Below are positions 1 through 7,628 of a DNA stretch of 11,337 nucleotides, piece by piece. Both the position numbers and the translations under genes were made by a program. Origin of the DNA: Methanofollis sp. (GTDB taxonomy: Archaea; Halobacteriota; Methanomicrobia; Methanomicrobiales; Methanofollaceae). Below the pieces are notes generated by a model. It did not search any database and had not been told where the DNA came from. It worked only from the letters and a program-made list of their open reading frames with translations. The DNA is taken from positions 1 through 11,337 of the forward strand of contig JAQVHG010000044.1 of the NCBI GenBank assembly GCA_028696365.1, in the 5' to 3' direction. Each line of letters opens with the position of its first letter. Positions within the stretch are counted from its first letter, which is position 1.

Positions 1-877
1 TGGTGAGACAGTGGCCGCCGACCCCGGCCCCAGGCCAGAGGATCGCCCTGGTGATCCCCTCGCCTTTGAGGGAGGCGATACCGGTGCGGACCTCATAGAA
101 GTTGACGCCCATCGCCTCGCAGTACAGGGCGAGCTGGTTTGCGGCGGCGATCTGGAGGTCGCGGAAAGTGTTCTCCGCGGTCTTTGTGACCTCGGCGGCG
201 GTGGCGGTCATCGGGATGACCTGACCTGTGGTGAGAAGTGGGGTGTAGAGGTCGACAGCCCGAGCGGTGCTCACCTCGTCGATCCCGCCGACACACCGGT
301 CGTGCTCCCTGAGGTTCCTGAGTAACCGTCCGACCATCACCCGCTCGGGGGCGTGCGCCAGGGCAAAGTCCTCCCCGGCGACAAGTCCTGAGGCTTCTTC
401 GAGAATTTCTCGTGCCATCCCTGAGGTGGTGCCCGGGGTGACCGTCGACTCGACGACGACGAGCGCCCCTGCAGTGAGGTGCTCGCCGACCGACCTGAGC
501 GCGCTCTTGAGGGGAGTGTAGTCAGGGACCAGATCTTTTTTGTTCCTGAACGGCGTCTGGACTGAGATGGTCACGGCGTCCAGGTCGGCGACCGGGGCAT
601 AGTCCCCGGTGGCCCTGAAGGACCCGGCGTCGACGACCTTTTTGATCAGTGCTGCAAGTCCTGGCTCTTCGCCCTTCAGCGGGCACTCGCCGCGGTTGAG
701 GGTGGCGACCTTCTCTTCAGAGACCGGGGAACCGCGCTCGAACCCGACGACCTCTTCGATTCCTGGGAGGTCGGCAAAGAGTGCGGCGGCGGGGGTGCCG
801 ACATAGCCCATCCCGACAACCCCGATCTTTTTGATCGGCCCTCGTGCTCTGATCAGTTCTCTGAGTGTATCTGTCAT
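1..877 (-). CDS. Nucleotide-sugar 6-dehydrogenase (UDP-ManNAc/UDP-GlcNAc dehydrogenase, WecC/WbpA type), C-terminus off the left edge
   Basis: This enzyme is expected to oxidise C6 of a UDP-N-acetylhexosamine to the uronic acid using two NAD+, in the cytoplasm. The window holds its first 292 residues, open to the left edge; relatives are about 420-440 residues, so roughly a third is missing. An N-terminal Rossmann motif GMGYVG lies at residues 22-27. VESTVTPGTT (142-151) and the helix containing KTAENTFRDLQIA (232-244) are typical of the family. The catalytic cysteine motif PGAGVGGHC ends at Cys290. The ATG at 877 is preceded by the purine-rich GAGAGAAGG, and the dehydrogenase upstream stops 15 bp before it. 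Operon position suggests that it makes the uronic-acid form of the sugar built by the three preceding genes. Whether it acts on the ManNAc (WecC) or GlcNAc (WbpA) isomer cannot be told here. Confidence 0.9.
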   Translation of the reverse strand, partial: MTDTLRELIRARGPIKKIGVVGMGYVGTPAAALFADLPGIEEVVGFERGSPVSEEKVATLNRGECPLKGEEPGLAALIKKVVDAGSFRATGDYAPVADLDAVTISVQTPFRNKKDLVPDYTPLKSALRSVGEHLTAGALVVVESTVTPGTTSGMAREILEEASGLVAGEDFALAHAPERVMVGRLLRNLREHDRCVGGIDEVSTARAVDLYTPLLTTGQVIPMTATAAEVTKTAENTFRDLQIAAANQLALYCEAMGVNFYEVRTGIASLKGEGITRAILWPGAGVGGHCLT

Positions 878-892
878 GGTGTGCCTTCTCTC

Positions 893-1804
893 TCAGGCAA
901 GGAGTCCTTTCTTGATCTCCTCGCAGACCTTGAGATTCGCAAGCCCCTGTTCCGGGGTGACCGGGAAGGGTGTCCCGTCCCGCGCCGCCCGCACAAAGGT
1001 CTGGAGTTCGGTCTTGAGGGGCTCGACCTTGTTGACGAGCACCTTCTCGATGATGTTCTCCTGCCGATAGTGGCCGTTCTCCAGGCCATAGGCCCCGGGT
1101 TTCCGGTAGACATAGACCTCCTGGGTCATGAAGTCGCCCTCGATCGTCGCCTCTTCCTCCTCGATATAGATCGTCCGTACCTTCTTGGAGGCCTTCCGTG
1201 ACGCCGAGAGATAGACTGGCGTGCTGCCGAATGAGAAGAGGGCCGAGGCAATGTCCTGCGTCCCGGTGCTCGTAAGAGTGTGAGGCCCGGAGAAGAGGGC
1301 ATGGAGCACGACGTCGATGTCGTGGATCATCAGGTCCTCGACGACCGAGGAACCCGTGACCCTGGCAGAGGTCGGGTTGTGCCTGGAGACCTGGACATAG
1401 AGCGGATTGGTGACCAGGCCCCTGATCTCCTCGACGATCGGGTTGAAGCGTTCAATGTGTCCGACGCCGACTGTGACCCCATCCGGGATCGTGGCAAGGA
1501 GGTGCGCCCCCTCCTCTGCGGTGAGGCAGATGGGCTTCTCGATGAGGGCGTTGACCCCGGCGTCGATGACCTGGCGTGCGGTGGCGAAGTGATAGGGAGT
1601 CGGGACTGCGACCGAGACCGCCTCGGCCTTTCTGAGGAGTTCGTCCATCGAACGGCAGACCTCCGCCCCGGTCGTCGCCGCGACCTGCTCGGCCGCGGCG
1701 GTGTCGAGGTCATAGACATAGGTCGTCCCGACCTCCTTCAGTTCAGAGTAGACCCTCACATGGTTTCTGCCCATCGACCCGGTCCCGATAACACCTGCAT
1801 CCAT
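893..1804 (-). CDS. Gfo/Idh/MocA oxidoreductase, probable UDP-N-acetylglucosamine 3-dehydrogenase (WlbA/WbpB type)
   Basis: A 303-residue NAD-dependent dehydrogenase, expected to oxidise C3 of UDP-GlcNAc (or UDP-GlcNAcA) to the 3-keto sugar, the substrate for the aminotransferase encoded just upstream. The Rossmann motif GVIGTGSMG lies at residues 4-12, the family signature EKP at 89-91, and the second-domain motif HDID at 161-164, whose His/Asp are the usual catalytic pair. The GHIERFNP stretch (115-122) is what I associate with archaeal UDP-GlcNAc 3-dehydrogenases such as the Methanococcus maripaludis enzyme; that link is from memory. Length is slightly short of the 310-350 usual for the superfamily but complete. 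The ATG at 1804 follows the aminotransferase TGA with one base between (TGAGATG), suggesting translational coupling. The superfamily is sure; the exact substrate is inferred from the neighbours. Confidence 0.88.
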   Translation of the reverse strand: MDAGVIGTGSMGRNHVRVYSELKEVGTTYVYDLDTAAAEQVAATTGAEVCRSMDELLRKAEAVSVAVPTPYHFATARQVIDAGVNALIEKPICLTAEEGAHLLATIPDGVTVGVGHIERFNPIVEEIRGLVTNPLYVQVSRHNPTSARVTGSSVVEDLMIHDIDVVLHALFSGPHTLTSTGTQDIASALFSFGSTPVYLSASRKASKKVRTIYIEEEEATIEGDFMTQEVYVYRKPGAYGLENGHYRQENIIEKVLVNKVEPLKTELQTFVRAARDGTPFPVTPEQGLANLKVCEEIKKGLLA

Positions 1805-1805
1805 C

Positions 1806-2891
1806 TCAGGCCACCTCGTTGATCGCGGCAGCGATATATGACCGTTCTTCGTCGGTGACGCTCGGGTGGACCGGGATGGAGAAGACCGAGGCGGCGAGGC
1901 GCTCGGCGACCGGGCATGACGAGGCCCTTTCCTGATAGAGGGGCTGTTTGTTGATGGGGATGGGGTAGTGGACGGCCGTGCCTATCCCCTTCTTCCTGAG
2001 TATCGCCATCAGATCGTCTCTCGTCACCGGACACGCCGGGGTGACCCGCAGCACATACTGGTGCCAGACATGGCTCCGGTCAGGAGTGACGACCGGGGTC
2101 AGCAGCCCCTTGAGGTGGAGACGGCGGGTATAATAGGTGGCCGTCTCCTGGCGGCGGCGGTTGAATGCGGGAAGTTTTCCGAGTTGCACCCGTCCGATGG
2201 CGGCTGCGATATCGGTCAGCCGGTAGTTGTAGCCGAGTTCGGTGTGGAGATATTTCTCGGCCTGGCCATGGTTGACGATCCGCCTGAGGTGGGCGGCGTA
2301 CTCGTCGTCTTTCGTCGTCACCATCCCTCCTTCCCCGGTGGTCATGTTCTTCGTGGCATAGAACGAGAAGCAGGCGAGATCGCCGAGCGACCCGGTCTTC
2401 TTCCCATGATATTCTGCGCCATGCGCCTGGGCGGCGTCCTCGATGAAGAGGAGGTTGTTGTCGGCACAGAGATCGCCGACGGCCCCCGCGTCGCAGGGCT
2501 GGCCATAGAGGTGAACCCCGATGACGGCCTTTGTCCTGGACGTGACGAGCGTTGCGGCAGACTCGGGGTCGATGGTCGCTGTCGCCTCTTCTACATCGGC
2601 GAAGACCGGCGTCGCCCCGCACATCGAGACCGCCGTCGCCGTGGCGATGAAGGAGAATGCCGGGACGATCACCTCGTCTCCTGGCCCGACCCCTGCGGCA
2701 CACAGGGCAGCGTGAAGGGCGGTGGTCCCTGAACTCGTCGCCACCGCGTGGGGAGCCCCGCAGAATCCGGCAAACTCCTCTTCAAATTTCTTGGTCTGCG
2801 CGCCCGCAGCCACCATCCCTGATGCCAGGACGGCGGAGACCGCGTCCGCTTCTTCGGTCCCCAGGAGGGGACGTGCGATCGGGATGCTCAT
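1806..2891 (-). CDS. DegT/DnrJ/EryC1/StrS-family PLP aminotransferase, probable UDP-3-keto-GlcNAc(A) 3-aminotransferase (WlbC/WbpE type)
   Basis: A 361-residue cytoplasmic PLP enzyme, expected to transfer an amino group (usually from glutamate) to the C3 ketone made by the Gfo/Idh/MocA dehydrogenase. The PLP lysine is Lys181 in SFYATKNMTTGEGG; the cofactor-binding acidic motif EDAAQAHG covers 151-158; SSGTTALH (53-60) is the phosphate-binding loop region. The open frame extends upstream to 2924, but the family alignment begins at MSIPIARP, so I place the start at 2891. This leaves one base after the acetyltransferase stop (TGAGATG). A GTG at 2900 in the same frame, closer to the purine-rich GAGGGGA, is an alternative that would add three residues. 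Family assignment is very secure; pathway assignment rests on the adjacent acetyltransferase and dehydrogenase. Confidence 0.9.
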   Translation of the reverse strand: MSIPIARPLLGTEEADAVSAVLASGMVAAGAQTKKFEEEFAGFCGAPHAVATSSGTTALHAALCAAGVGPGDEVIVPAFSFIATATAVSMCGATPVFADVEEATATIDPESAATLVTSRTKAVIGVHLYGQPCDAGAVGDLCADNNLLFIEDAAQAHGAEYHGKKTGSLGDLACFSFYATKNMTTGEGGMVTTKDDEYAAHLRRIVNHGQAEKYLHTELGYNYRLTDIAAAIGRVQLGKLPAFNRRRQETATYYTRRLHLKGLLTPVVTPDRSHVWHQYVLRVTPACPVTRDDLMAILRKKGIGTAVHYPIPINKQPLYQERASSCPVAERLAASVFSIPVHPSVTDEERSYIAAAINEVA

Positions 2892-2892
2892 C

Positions 2893-3486
2893 TCAGTCAC
2901 GCATCCCCTCAGGAAGGTCGACAAAGCGTGCCGGCGATCCGATGGCCATCATGTACTCAGGGACATCGTGGGTGACGACCGCCCCTGCGGCGACGAGCGC
3001 CCCTTCACCGACCGTAACCCCCGGGAGGAGCACCGCTCCAGCCCCGATCGAGACATGGTCCCTGATCACCGGGCCCTGCAGAGGAGGCTGGCCCCTCGGC
3101 GGGTAGCGGTCGTTGGTGAGAACAGCATTTGGCCCGATAAAGACATGGTCGCCGAGGATGGTGTTGGTCGGGATATAGACCATGCTCTGGAGAGAGACAT
3201 GGTCTCCGATGACACATTCTCCCTCGACCACCGTCGACGTCCCGACGGCTACATGGTCGCCGATCTTTGTCCGTTCTCTGATCATCACATTGTGCCCGGT
3301 CGAGAACCCATCGCCGATCTCGACATCGCAATAGATCACTGTTCCTGATCTGAGGACCGCATCTTTCCCGATGACGGTCCCTGGATAGTCCTCCTCACCC
3401 ATCCGCTCTCGTGAGGGGAATCCGAGGGTGACGGGATCAAAGATGCGTACGCCCTCTCCTACACTATTCTTGCCGTATTCGATCAT
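2893..3486 (-). CDS. Hexapeptide-repeat (LbH) N-acetyltransferase, probable UDP-3-amino sugar acetyltransferase (WlbB/WbpD type)
   Basis: A 197-residue protein made almost wholly of imperfect hexapeptide repeats ([LIV]-G-x4), such as VIGKDAVL, EIGDGF, KIGDHV, VIGDHV, ILGDHVFIG and SIGAGAVL, which fold as a left-handed beta-helix trimer binding acetyl-CoA between subunits. The segment FIGPNAVLTNDRYPP (117-131) resembles the insertion loop seen in WbpD/WlbB enzymes that acetylate the 3-amino group of UDP-GlcNAc3N(A). The C-terminal SPARFV is typical of the family. Its ATG at 3486 overlaps the glmS TGA as ATGA, so it is probably translationally coupled to glmS. The next gene is the matching aminotransferase, which supports a role in making a 2,3-diacetamido sugar. 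Fold certainty is high; substrate is inferred. Confidence 0.88.
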   Translation of the reverse strand: MIEYGKNSVGEGVRIFDPVTLGFPSRERMGEEDYPGTVIGKDAVLRSGTVIYCDVEIGDGFSTGHNVMIRERTKIGDHVAVGTSTVVEGECVIGDHVSLQSMVYIPTNTILGDHVFIGPNAVLTNDRYPPRGQPPLQGPVIRDHVSIGAGAVLLPGVTVGEGALVAAGAVVTHDVPEYMMAIGSPARFVDLPEGMRD

Positions 3487-5222
3487 TCGACGGTCACACT
3501 CTTAGCAAGATTTCTAGGTTTATCGATATCTCTGTTTAAGGCTCTGGCGGTATGGTACGCGAGGAGCTGGAGAACCACCGAGACGGTGAGCGTCTGGACG
3601 ATCTGGTGGTCGGCAGGGACTGGGATGAAGACGTCGACAATACTCTGGGCCTCGGTGTCCCCTTCGACCCCGATACCGATGACCGGTGCCCCACGTGCCT
3701 TCATCTCCTTGATGTTGGAGAGCATCACTCCGTAGGTAGGCGAGGGGGTGCAGATCGCAACCACTGGCGTCTCTTCTGAGAGGAGGGCGAAGGGGCCGTG
3801 TTTCAGTTCGCCGGCCGCGTAGCCTTCGGCATGAATATACGAGATCTCCTTCATCTTCAGCGCCCCCTCAAGCGCCACTGGGTAAAAGGCCCCGCGGCCG
3901 ACATAGAACATCTCAGAGGTGTCCTTGATGATCGCAACGGCATCTTCGAGTTCATAGGAGAGCACCCGTTCGAGAGAGCAGTGGGCGCGAGTAAGGGTCT
4001 CGGTGAATTTTCCATCGCACATCTCGTTGAGGATGCACATGAAGACCGCGAGTTGTGCCGTGAAAGACTTGGTGGCAGCGACCGAGATCTCTGGGCCTGC
4101 ACACATGAAGAGTGTCCAGTCGGCACTCCTGGTGATCGAACTCCCTAGAATATTGGTAATTGCAAGAGTTGGGCAATTCCTGGTCTTTGCGCGTTCTATC
4201 GCGGCAAGTGTGTCGGCAGTCTCTCCTGACTGACTCACTGCAATGACCATGTCCCTGATCGGCGGAGTGTAATACTTGAACTCCGATGCAAACTCTACAC
4301 TCACCCGTTTGCGGCTGTATTCTTCTACAAGATACCGGAAGATCAGGGCCGCATGATAGGACGTCCCGCAGGCGACCACGGTTATGTCACTCGGGATCCT
4401 GAGCATGGCAAGTCGACTATCTTTCTCGATCGACTTGACGGTCTCGAAGAAGACCTGAGGCTGCTCATAGATCTCTTTGAGCATATAGTGTTCAAACCCG
4501 CCCTTGCGGGCATCTTCAAGACTCCAGGTGATGTGATTGACTGAGCGTTCGACATGGACGCCGTCATGGTAGACATCGATACGGGAAGGGGTGAGGGCGG
4601 CGACGTCCCTGTCTTCAAGATAGACTGCACGCTCGGTGTGTTCGAGGAGCGGGGTGATGTCTGAAGCGCAGAGTACCTCGCCATCTCCTATTCCAAGTAC
4701 AAGCGGGCTGTTCTTGCGTGCGGCGATGATCCTGGGATCATTCTCTGCGATGGCCAGGATAGCGTACGATCCCTCGAGGTGGCGGATCGTCTCGCTGACG
4801 GCGGTTAGGAGGTCGCCCTCATAATACTCCTCGATGAGATGGGCGATCACCTCAGTGTCGGTCTCGCTCTTGAACTGGTGTCCGCGTTCGACGAGTTTTC
4901 TCTTGAGGAGGGCGTAGTTCTCGATGATCCCATTATGGACCACGGCGATCCTGCCGGTACAGTCGGTGTGGGGGTGGGCGTTAATGTCATTTGGCACGCC
5001 GTGAGTCGCCCAGCGCGTATGCCCGATCCCGATCTGCCCTGAGAGAGCGGTGAGGTCTGCACCGTTCTCAGAGATCCTCCCGCTCCGCTTTATCACATTG
5101 ATATGGCCGTTTTCTGTGGCCACCCCGAAAGAGTCGTACCCGCGATATTCAAGTCTTTTTAGACCTTCGATAACGATAGGGGCAGCTTCTCGCCATCCAA
5201 TATATCCCACAATCCCACACAA
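3483..5222 (-). CDS. glmS: Glutamine--fructose-6-phosphate aminotransferase (isomerizing), GlmS, TTG start
   Basis: Makes glucosamine-6-phosphate from fructose-6-phosphate and glutamine, the entry step to UDP-GlcNAc. It has 579 residues, a little short of the bacterial 600-610 but complete. The N-terminal nucleophile Cys2 lies in (M)CGIVGYIG. Glutaminase motifs are HTRWATHG (68-75) and VVHNGIIENY (94-103). Two SIS domains follow: CGTSYHA (285-291), SQSGETADT (330-338), SVAATKSFTAQ (380-390), and AEGYAAGELKHGPFALL (465-481). The C-terminus KPRNLAKSVTVE matches the family's conserved tail. The start is a TTG at 5222: the next in-frame codon triplets upstream reach a TGA within 9 bases, so no other start keeps Cys2 next to the initiator. 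GAGGGAGTGA lies just upstream as a Shine-Dalgarno site. A TATA-like box at the end of the previous gene suggests its own promoter. Confidence 0.97.
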   Translation of the reverse strand: MCGIVGYIGWREAAPIVIEGLKRLEYRGYDSFGVATENGHINVIKRSGRISENGADLTALSGQIGIGHTRWATHGVPNDINAHPHTDCTGRIAVVHNGIIENYALLKRKLVERGHQFKSETDTEVIAHLIEEYYEGDLLTAVSETIRHLEGSYAILAIAENDPRIIAARKNSPLVLGIGDGEVLCASDITPLLEHTERAVYLEDRDVAALTPSRIDVYHDGVHVERSVNHITWSLEDARKGGFEHYMLKEIYEQPQVFFETVKSIEKDSRLAMLRIPSDITVVACGTSYHAALIFRYLVEEYSRKRVSVEFASEFKYYTPPIRDMVIAVSQSGETADTLAAIERAKTRNCPTLAITNILGSSITRSADWTLFMCAGPEISVAATKSFTAQLAVFMCILNEMCDGKFTETLTRAHCSLERVLSYELEDAVAIIKDTSEMFYVGRGAFYPVALEGALKMKEISYIHAEGYAAGELKHGPFALLSEETPVVAICTPSPTYGVMLSNIKEMKARGAPVIGIGVEGDTEAQSIVDVFIPVPADHQIVQTLTVSVVLQLLAYHTARALNRDIDKPRNLAKSVTVE

Positions 5223-5228
5223 ACCGCA

Positions 5229-5238
5229 TCACTCCCTC
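5229..5238 (-). promoter_or_regulatory. Shine-Dalgarno site that fixes the TTG start of glmS
   Basis: On the minus strand this reads GAGGGAGTGA, strongly complementary to the 16S rRNA 3' end. The GGAG core is nine bases from the TTG at 5222. Together with the in-frame TGA at 5231-5229 it leaves TTG as the only start that gives the obligatory N-terminal Cys of the glutaminase domain. Confidence 0.7.
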
Positions 5239-5263
5239 TTGTCCTGCTGAGTATCCTCTGAAT

Positions 5264-5273
5264 CTTTATATAA
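5264..5273 (-). promoter_or_regulatory. Archaeal TATA-like box for an internal glmS promoter
   Basis: The minus strand reads TTATATAAAG, close to the euryarchaeal TATA consensus (TTTATATA). It sits on the last codons and TAA stop of the upstream nucleotidylyltransferase gene. Initiation about 25 bases downstream would fall near 5240-5245 and give a leader of roughly 20 bases carrying the Shine-Dalgarno site. The 43-bp gap before glmS is the largest in this otherwise tightly packed operon, which supports a separate start point. No transcript data are available. Confidence 0.5.
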
Positions 5274-6417
5274 TTCTTGCTCCATCTGGGACTTCCCCAT
5301 AGATCGTCTTCCCATCTTCCACTTCCACACCATTCCCAATGATGCAGTTTTTGAGCACGCAGAATGGGGCGGTCCTGACATTGTCGCCGACGATGGCCCC
5401 GAACTTTGCCCTGATCAACTCGCCCTCAATGGAAAAGATGCTCTTGTACGGCACCGTGGTCATGTGATCTCCAAGACATGATCCGGTCCCGATGACGGCG
5501 TCGGTGATCCGGGCGTGCGACCCGATCCTGACGTCGTCAAGGATGAGGGACTGTCCGATCATGGTGAAGGGTTCGATCTCGGTCCTAGCACCGATGCTGG
5601 TCTCAGGGAGGATCACACAGTTGGGACCGATCGCACAGTCCTCCCCGATTACCACCGGGCCAAGGATGGTAGTGTTCGGGCCGATGGTGGTCCCTCTGCC
5701 GATGGAGACCGGGCCTCTGATCACCACGTTCGCCCCGATCTTTCCTGCCCGTTCCTGAGTGACCCCCCGGAGGAGGGCGGCGTTCAGTCGCAGGAGGTCC
5801 CAGGGATAGATGGCGTCCTGCCAGTCCGCGGCATTGACGGCCTTGAGCGGTGTGCCAGCGGCGATCATGGCGTTGATGGCGTCCGGGATCTCGGTGCTCT
5901 CAAGATAATTGAGGAAGCCAGGTTCAAGGGAGAAGATCCCGGTGGAGACCGTGAATCCTGGGGCGTCTTCAGGTTTCTCGATGACTTTTCTGACAAGCCC
6001 GTCCTTGATCATGAGCACCCCGAAGTTGGAGGGGTAGGGGTGTTCCCAACTCAGGACCGCGTTCTTCTCCTGCATGATCCGTGCGATGGATGCGGTGTCG
6101 ACGTAGTTGTCCCCTGGAAGGAGGAGGAAATCTTCCTCGATGAGGGGAGCGGCGCACTGCAGGGCATGGGCGGTGCCGAGCTGCCGGTCCTGGACGACGA
6201 CCCGCACCGGGAGGTCGAGGTTGTTGAGGTGCCTGATCACCCGCTCTTTCTGGTAGCCGACCACGACGATGATGTCCCTGATCCCGTTCTTCTCCAGTGC
6301 CCGCACGATGTATTCGATGATCGGGCGGTTGGCCACCGGTACCATTGCCTTGGGCACCGTGTGGGTGAGAGGGCGGAGACGTTTGCCCTCTCCTGCTGCA
6401 AGAATCACTGCCTGCAT
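5266..6417 (-). CDS. Sugar-1-phosphate nucleotidylyltransferase with C-terminal left-handed beta-helix (second GlmU-like paralogue)
   Basis: A 383-residue protein. The N-terminal RmlA/GlmU-type nucleotidyltransferase domain (about 1-225) has the signature LAAGEGKRLRPLT (6-18), the lysine in VPKAMVP (21-27), QLGTAHAL (79-86) and the metal-site region LLPGDNYVD (99-107). A hexapeptide beta-helix follows from about 228 to the end (VSIGRGTTIGPN, VVIGEDCAIGPN, RAKFGAIVGDN). It is a diverged tandem paralogue of the gene just before it, 11 bp away. Unlike that paralogue it lacks the HFNYLGD-type acetyltransferase motif, although a His301 sits near the equivalent place. It may therefore supply only the uridylyl- (or thymidylyl-) transferase step, acting on GlcNAc-1-phosphate or another hexose-1-phosphate. 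Exact substrate is not decided by the sequence. Confidence 0.85.
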   Translation of the reverse strand: MQAVILAAGEGKRLRPLTHTVPKAMVPVANRPIIEYIVRALEKNGIRDIIVVVGYQKERVIRHLNNLDLPVRVVVQDRQLGTAHALQCAAPLIEEDFLLLPGDNYVDTASIARIMQEKNAVLSWEHPYPSNFGVLMIKDGLVRKVIEKPEDAPGFTVSTGIFSLEPGFLNYLESTEIPDAINAMIAAGTPLKAVNAADWQDAIYPWDLLRLNAALLRGVTQERAGKIGANVVIRGPVSIGRGTTIGPNTTILGPVVIGEDCAIGPNCVILPETSIGARTEIEPFTMIGQSLILDDVRIGSHARITDAVIGTGSCLGDHMTTVPYKSIFSIEGELIRAKFGAIVGDNVRTAPFCVLKNCIIGNGVEVEDGKTIYGEVPDGARII

Positions 6418-6428
6418 ATCTTTTCACC

Positions 6429-7628
6429 TCACCTGATCACGGTCCTGTCCTGCAGGGTCCCTTCGACGAGGCTGTGCGGCCCGATGAGAGAGTAACTCCC
6501 GATGACGCTGCCGACATTCACCGAGCAGTTGATCCCAAAGAGGACGTGGTTGCCGATGATGGCCCCGAACTTTTTTCTCCCAGTCGAGCGGCCATTGACC
6601 CTGATGATCCCGTGGTCGTGCCTGAGGTTTGCCACCTTTGTCCCGGCACCGAAGTTGCAGTGGCTGCCGACGACCGAGTCTCCGAGATAGTTGAAGTGCG
6701 GGACCTTGGTCTCGGCAAAGATGATCGAATTTTTCACCTCGACCGAGTGGCCGATGTGACATGAGTCGCCGATGGTGGTCGAGCCGCGGAGATAGGCGTG
6801 GGGTCCTATGGTACATCCTTCGCCGATGACACAGTCGCCCTCGATGTAGGTCCCGGCCTTGACGACCGAATTTTTCCCGAGGACAAGTTTGCCGTGGACG
6901 ACGACTCCTTCCTCGACGACGCCTTCGCACAATGCATCCATGCCGGCAAGCAGCGTGGCATTGGCGTCAAGGAGGTCCCAGGGGGATCCGACGTCCATCC
7001 AGGTCCTGAGAGGGTAGGCCGTGAGCCGCCCCTCGGTGATGTATCCTTCAAGGGCGTCGGTGAGTTCATACTCGCCGCGTCCAGAGAGGGAGAGGTCTTC
7101 GGCCCTCGCATAGATCTCCTGGTCGAAGAGGTAGACGCCGGCATTGATCCTGGTGCTCCTGGGGTGTCTGGACTTCTCCTCGAGTCCGGTGATCTGGTCG
7201 CCGTCCATGGTGACGACCCCGTAGTCCTGTGGGTGGTCTGACTCATGCACCCCCATGCACGGGGCCTCCCTCTGGCAGAGGGCGGCAAGGTCGCTGCTCT
7301 CGACGATCATGTCGCCGTTGAGCATCAGGAACCGGCCGGAGGTCAGGCCTTTCGTGGCCATGAGGGCGTCGGCCGTGCCGAGTTGGTGGCGCTGGGTGAC
7401 ATAGCGTATCGAGAGCCCGAACCGACTGCCGTCGCCGAACCACTCCCGCACCTCCCGCTCGCCATACCCGACGACCAGGACCACCGAGGTGATCCCGGCG
7501 TCCCTGACCGCACAGACAAGATGTTCAAGCATCGGGCGGTTGGCGATGGGAAGCATCACTTTGGGACGGTCGGCAGTGAGCGGGCGCATCCTGGTACCTT
7601 CGCCGGCGGCGAGAATGACGCACTCCAT
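6429..7628 (-). CDS. glmU: Bifunctional GlmU-type enzyme: glucosamine-1-phosphate acetyltransferase / sugar-1-phosphate nucleotidylyltransferase
   Basis: A 399-residue enzyme expected to acetylate glucosamine-1-phosphate and join the product to UMP, giving UDP-GlcNAc. The nucleotidyltransferase domain (about 1-230) has LAAGEGTRMRPLT (6-18), RPKVMLP (21-27), QLGTADAL (82-89) and LNGDMIV (103-109). The beta-helix domain (about 240-399) carries PHFNYLGDSVVG (310-321), with His311 matching the catalytic histidine of GlmU acetyltransferases, and NFGAGTKVANLRHD (325-338). The architecture matches archaeal MJ1101-type proteins. The open frame runs upstream to 7766, but that part overlaps glmM and has no family similarity; MECVILAAGEG begins at 7628. 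Its ATG shares one base with the glmM stop (TGATG), so the two are probably translationally coupled. Confidence 0.9.
   Translation of the reverse strand: MECVILAAGEGTRMRPLTADRPKVMLPIANRPMLEHLVCAVRDAGITSVVLVVGYGEREVREWFGDGSRFGLSIRYVTQRHQLGTADALMATKGLTSGRFLMLNGDMIVESSDLAALCQREAPCMGVHESDHPQDYGVVTMDGDQITGLEEKSRHPRSTRINAGVYLFDQEIYARAEDLSLSGRGEYELTDALEGYITEGRLTAYPLRTWMDVGSPWDLLDANATLLAGMDALCEGVVEEGVVVHGKLVLGKNSVVKAGTYIEGDCVIGEGCTIGPHAYLRGSTTIGDSCHIGHSVEVKNSIIFAETKVPHFNYLGDSVVGSHCNFGAGTKVANLRHDHGIIRVNGRSTGRKKFGAIIGNHVLFGINCSVNVGSVIGSYSLIGPHSLVEGTLQDRTVIR

Noticed and set aside
1280..1822. Long plus-strand open frames opposite the sugar genes (for example 1280-1822, 1968-2732, 5515-6495)
   Set aside because: They lie wholly opposite genes with clear family motifs, have compositions expected from GC-rich antisense frames, and show no recognisable domain.
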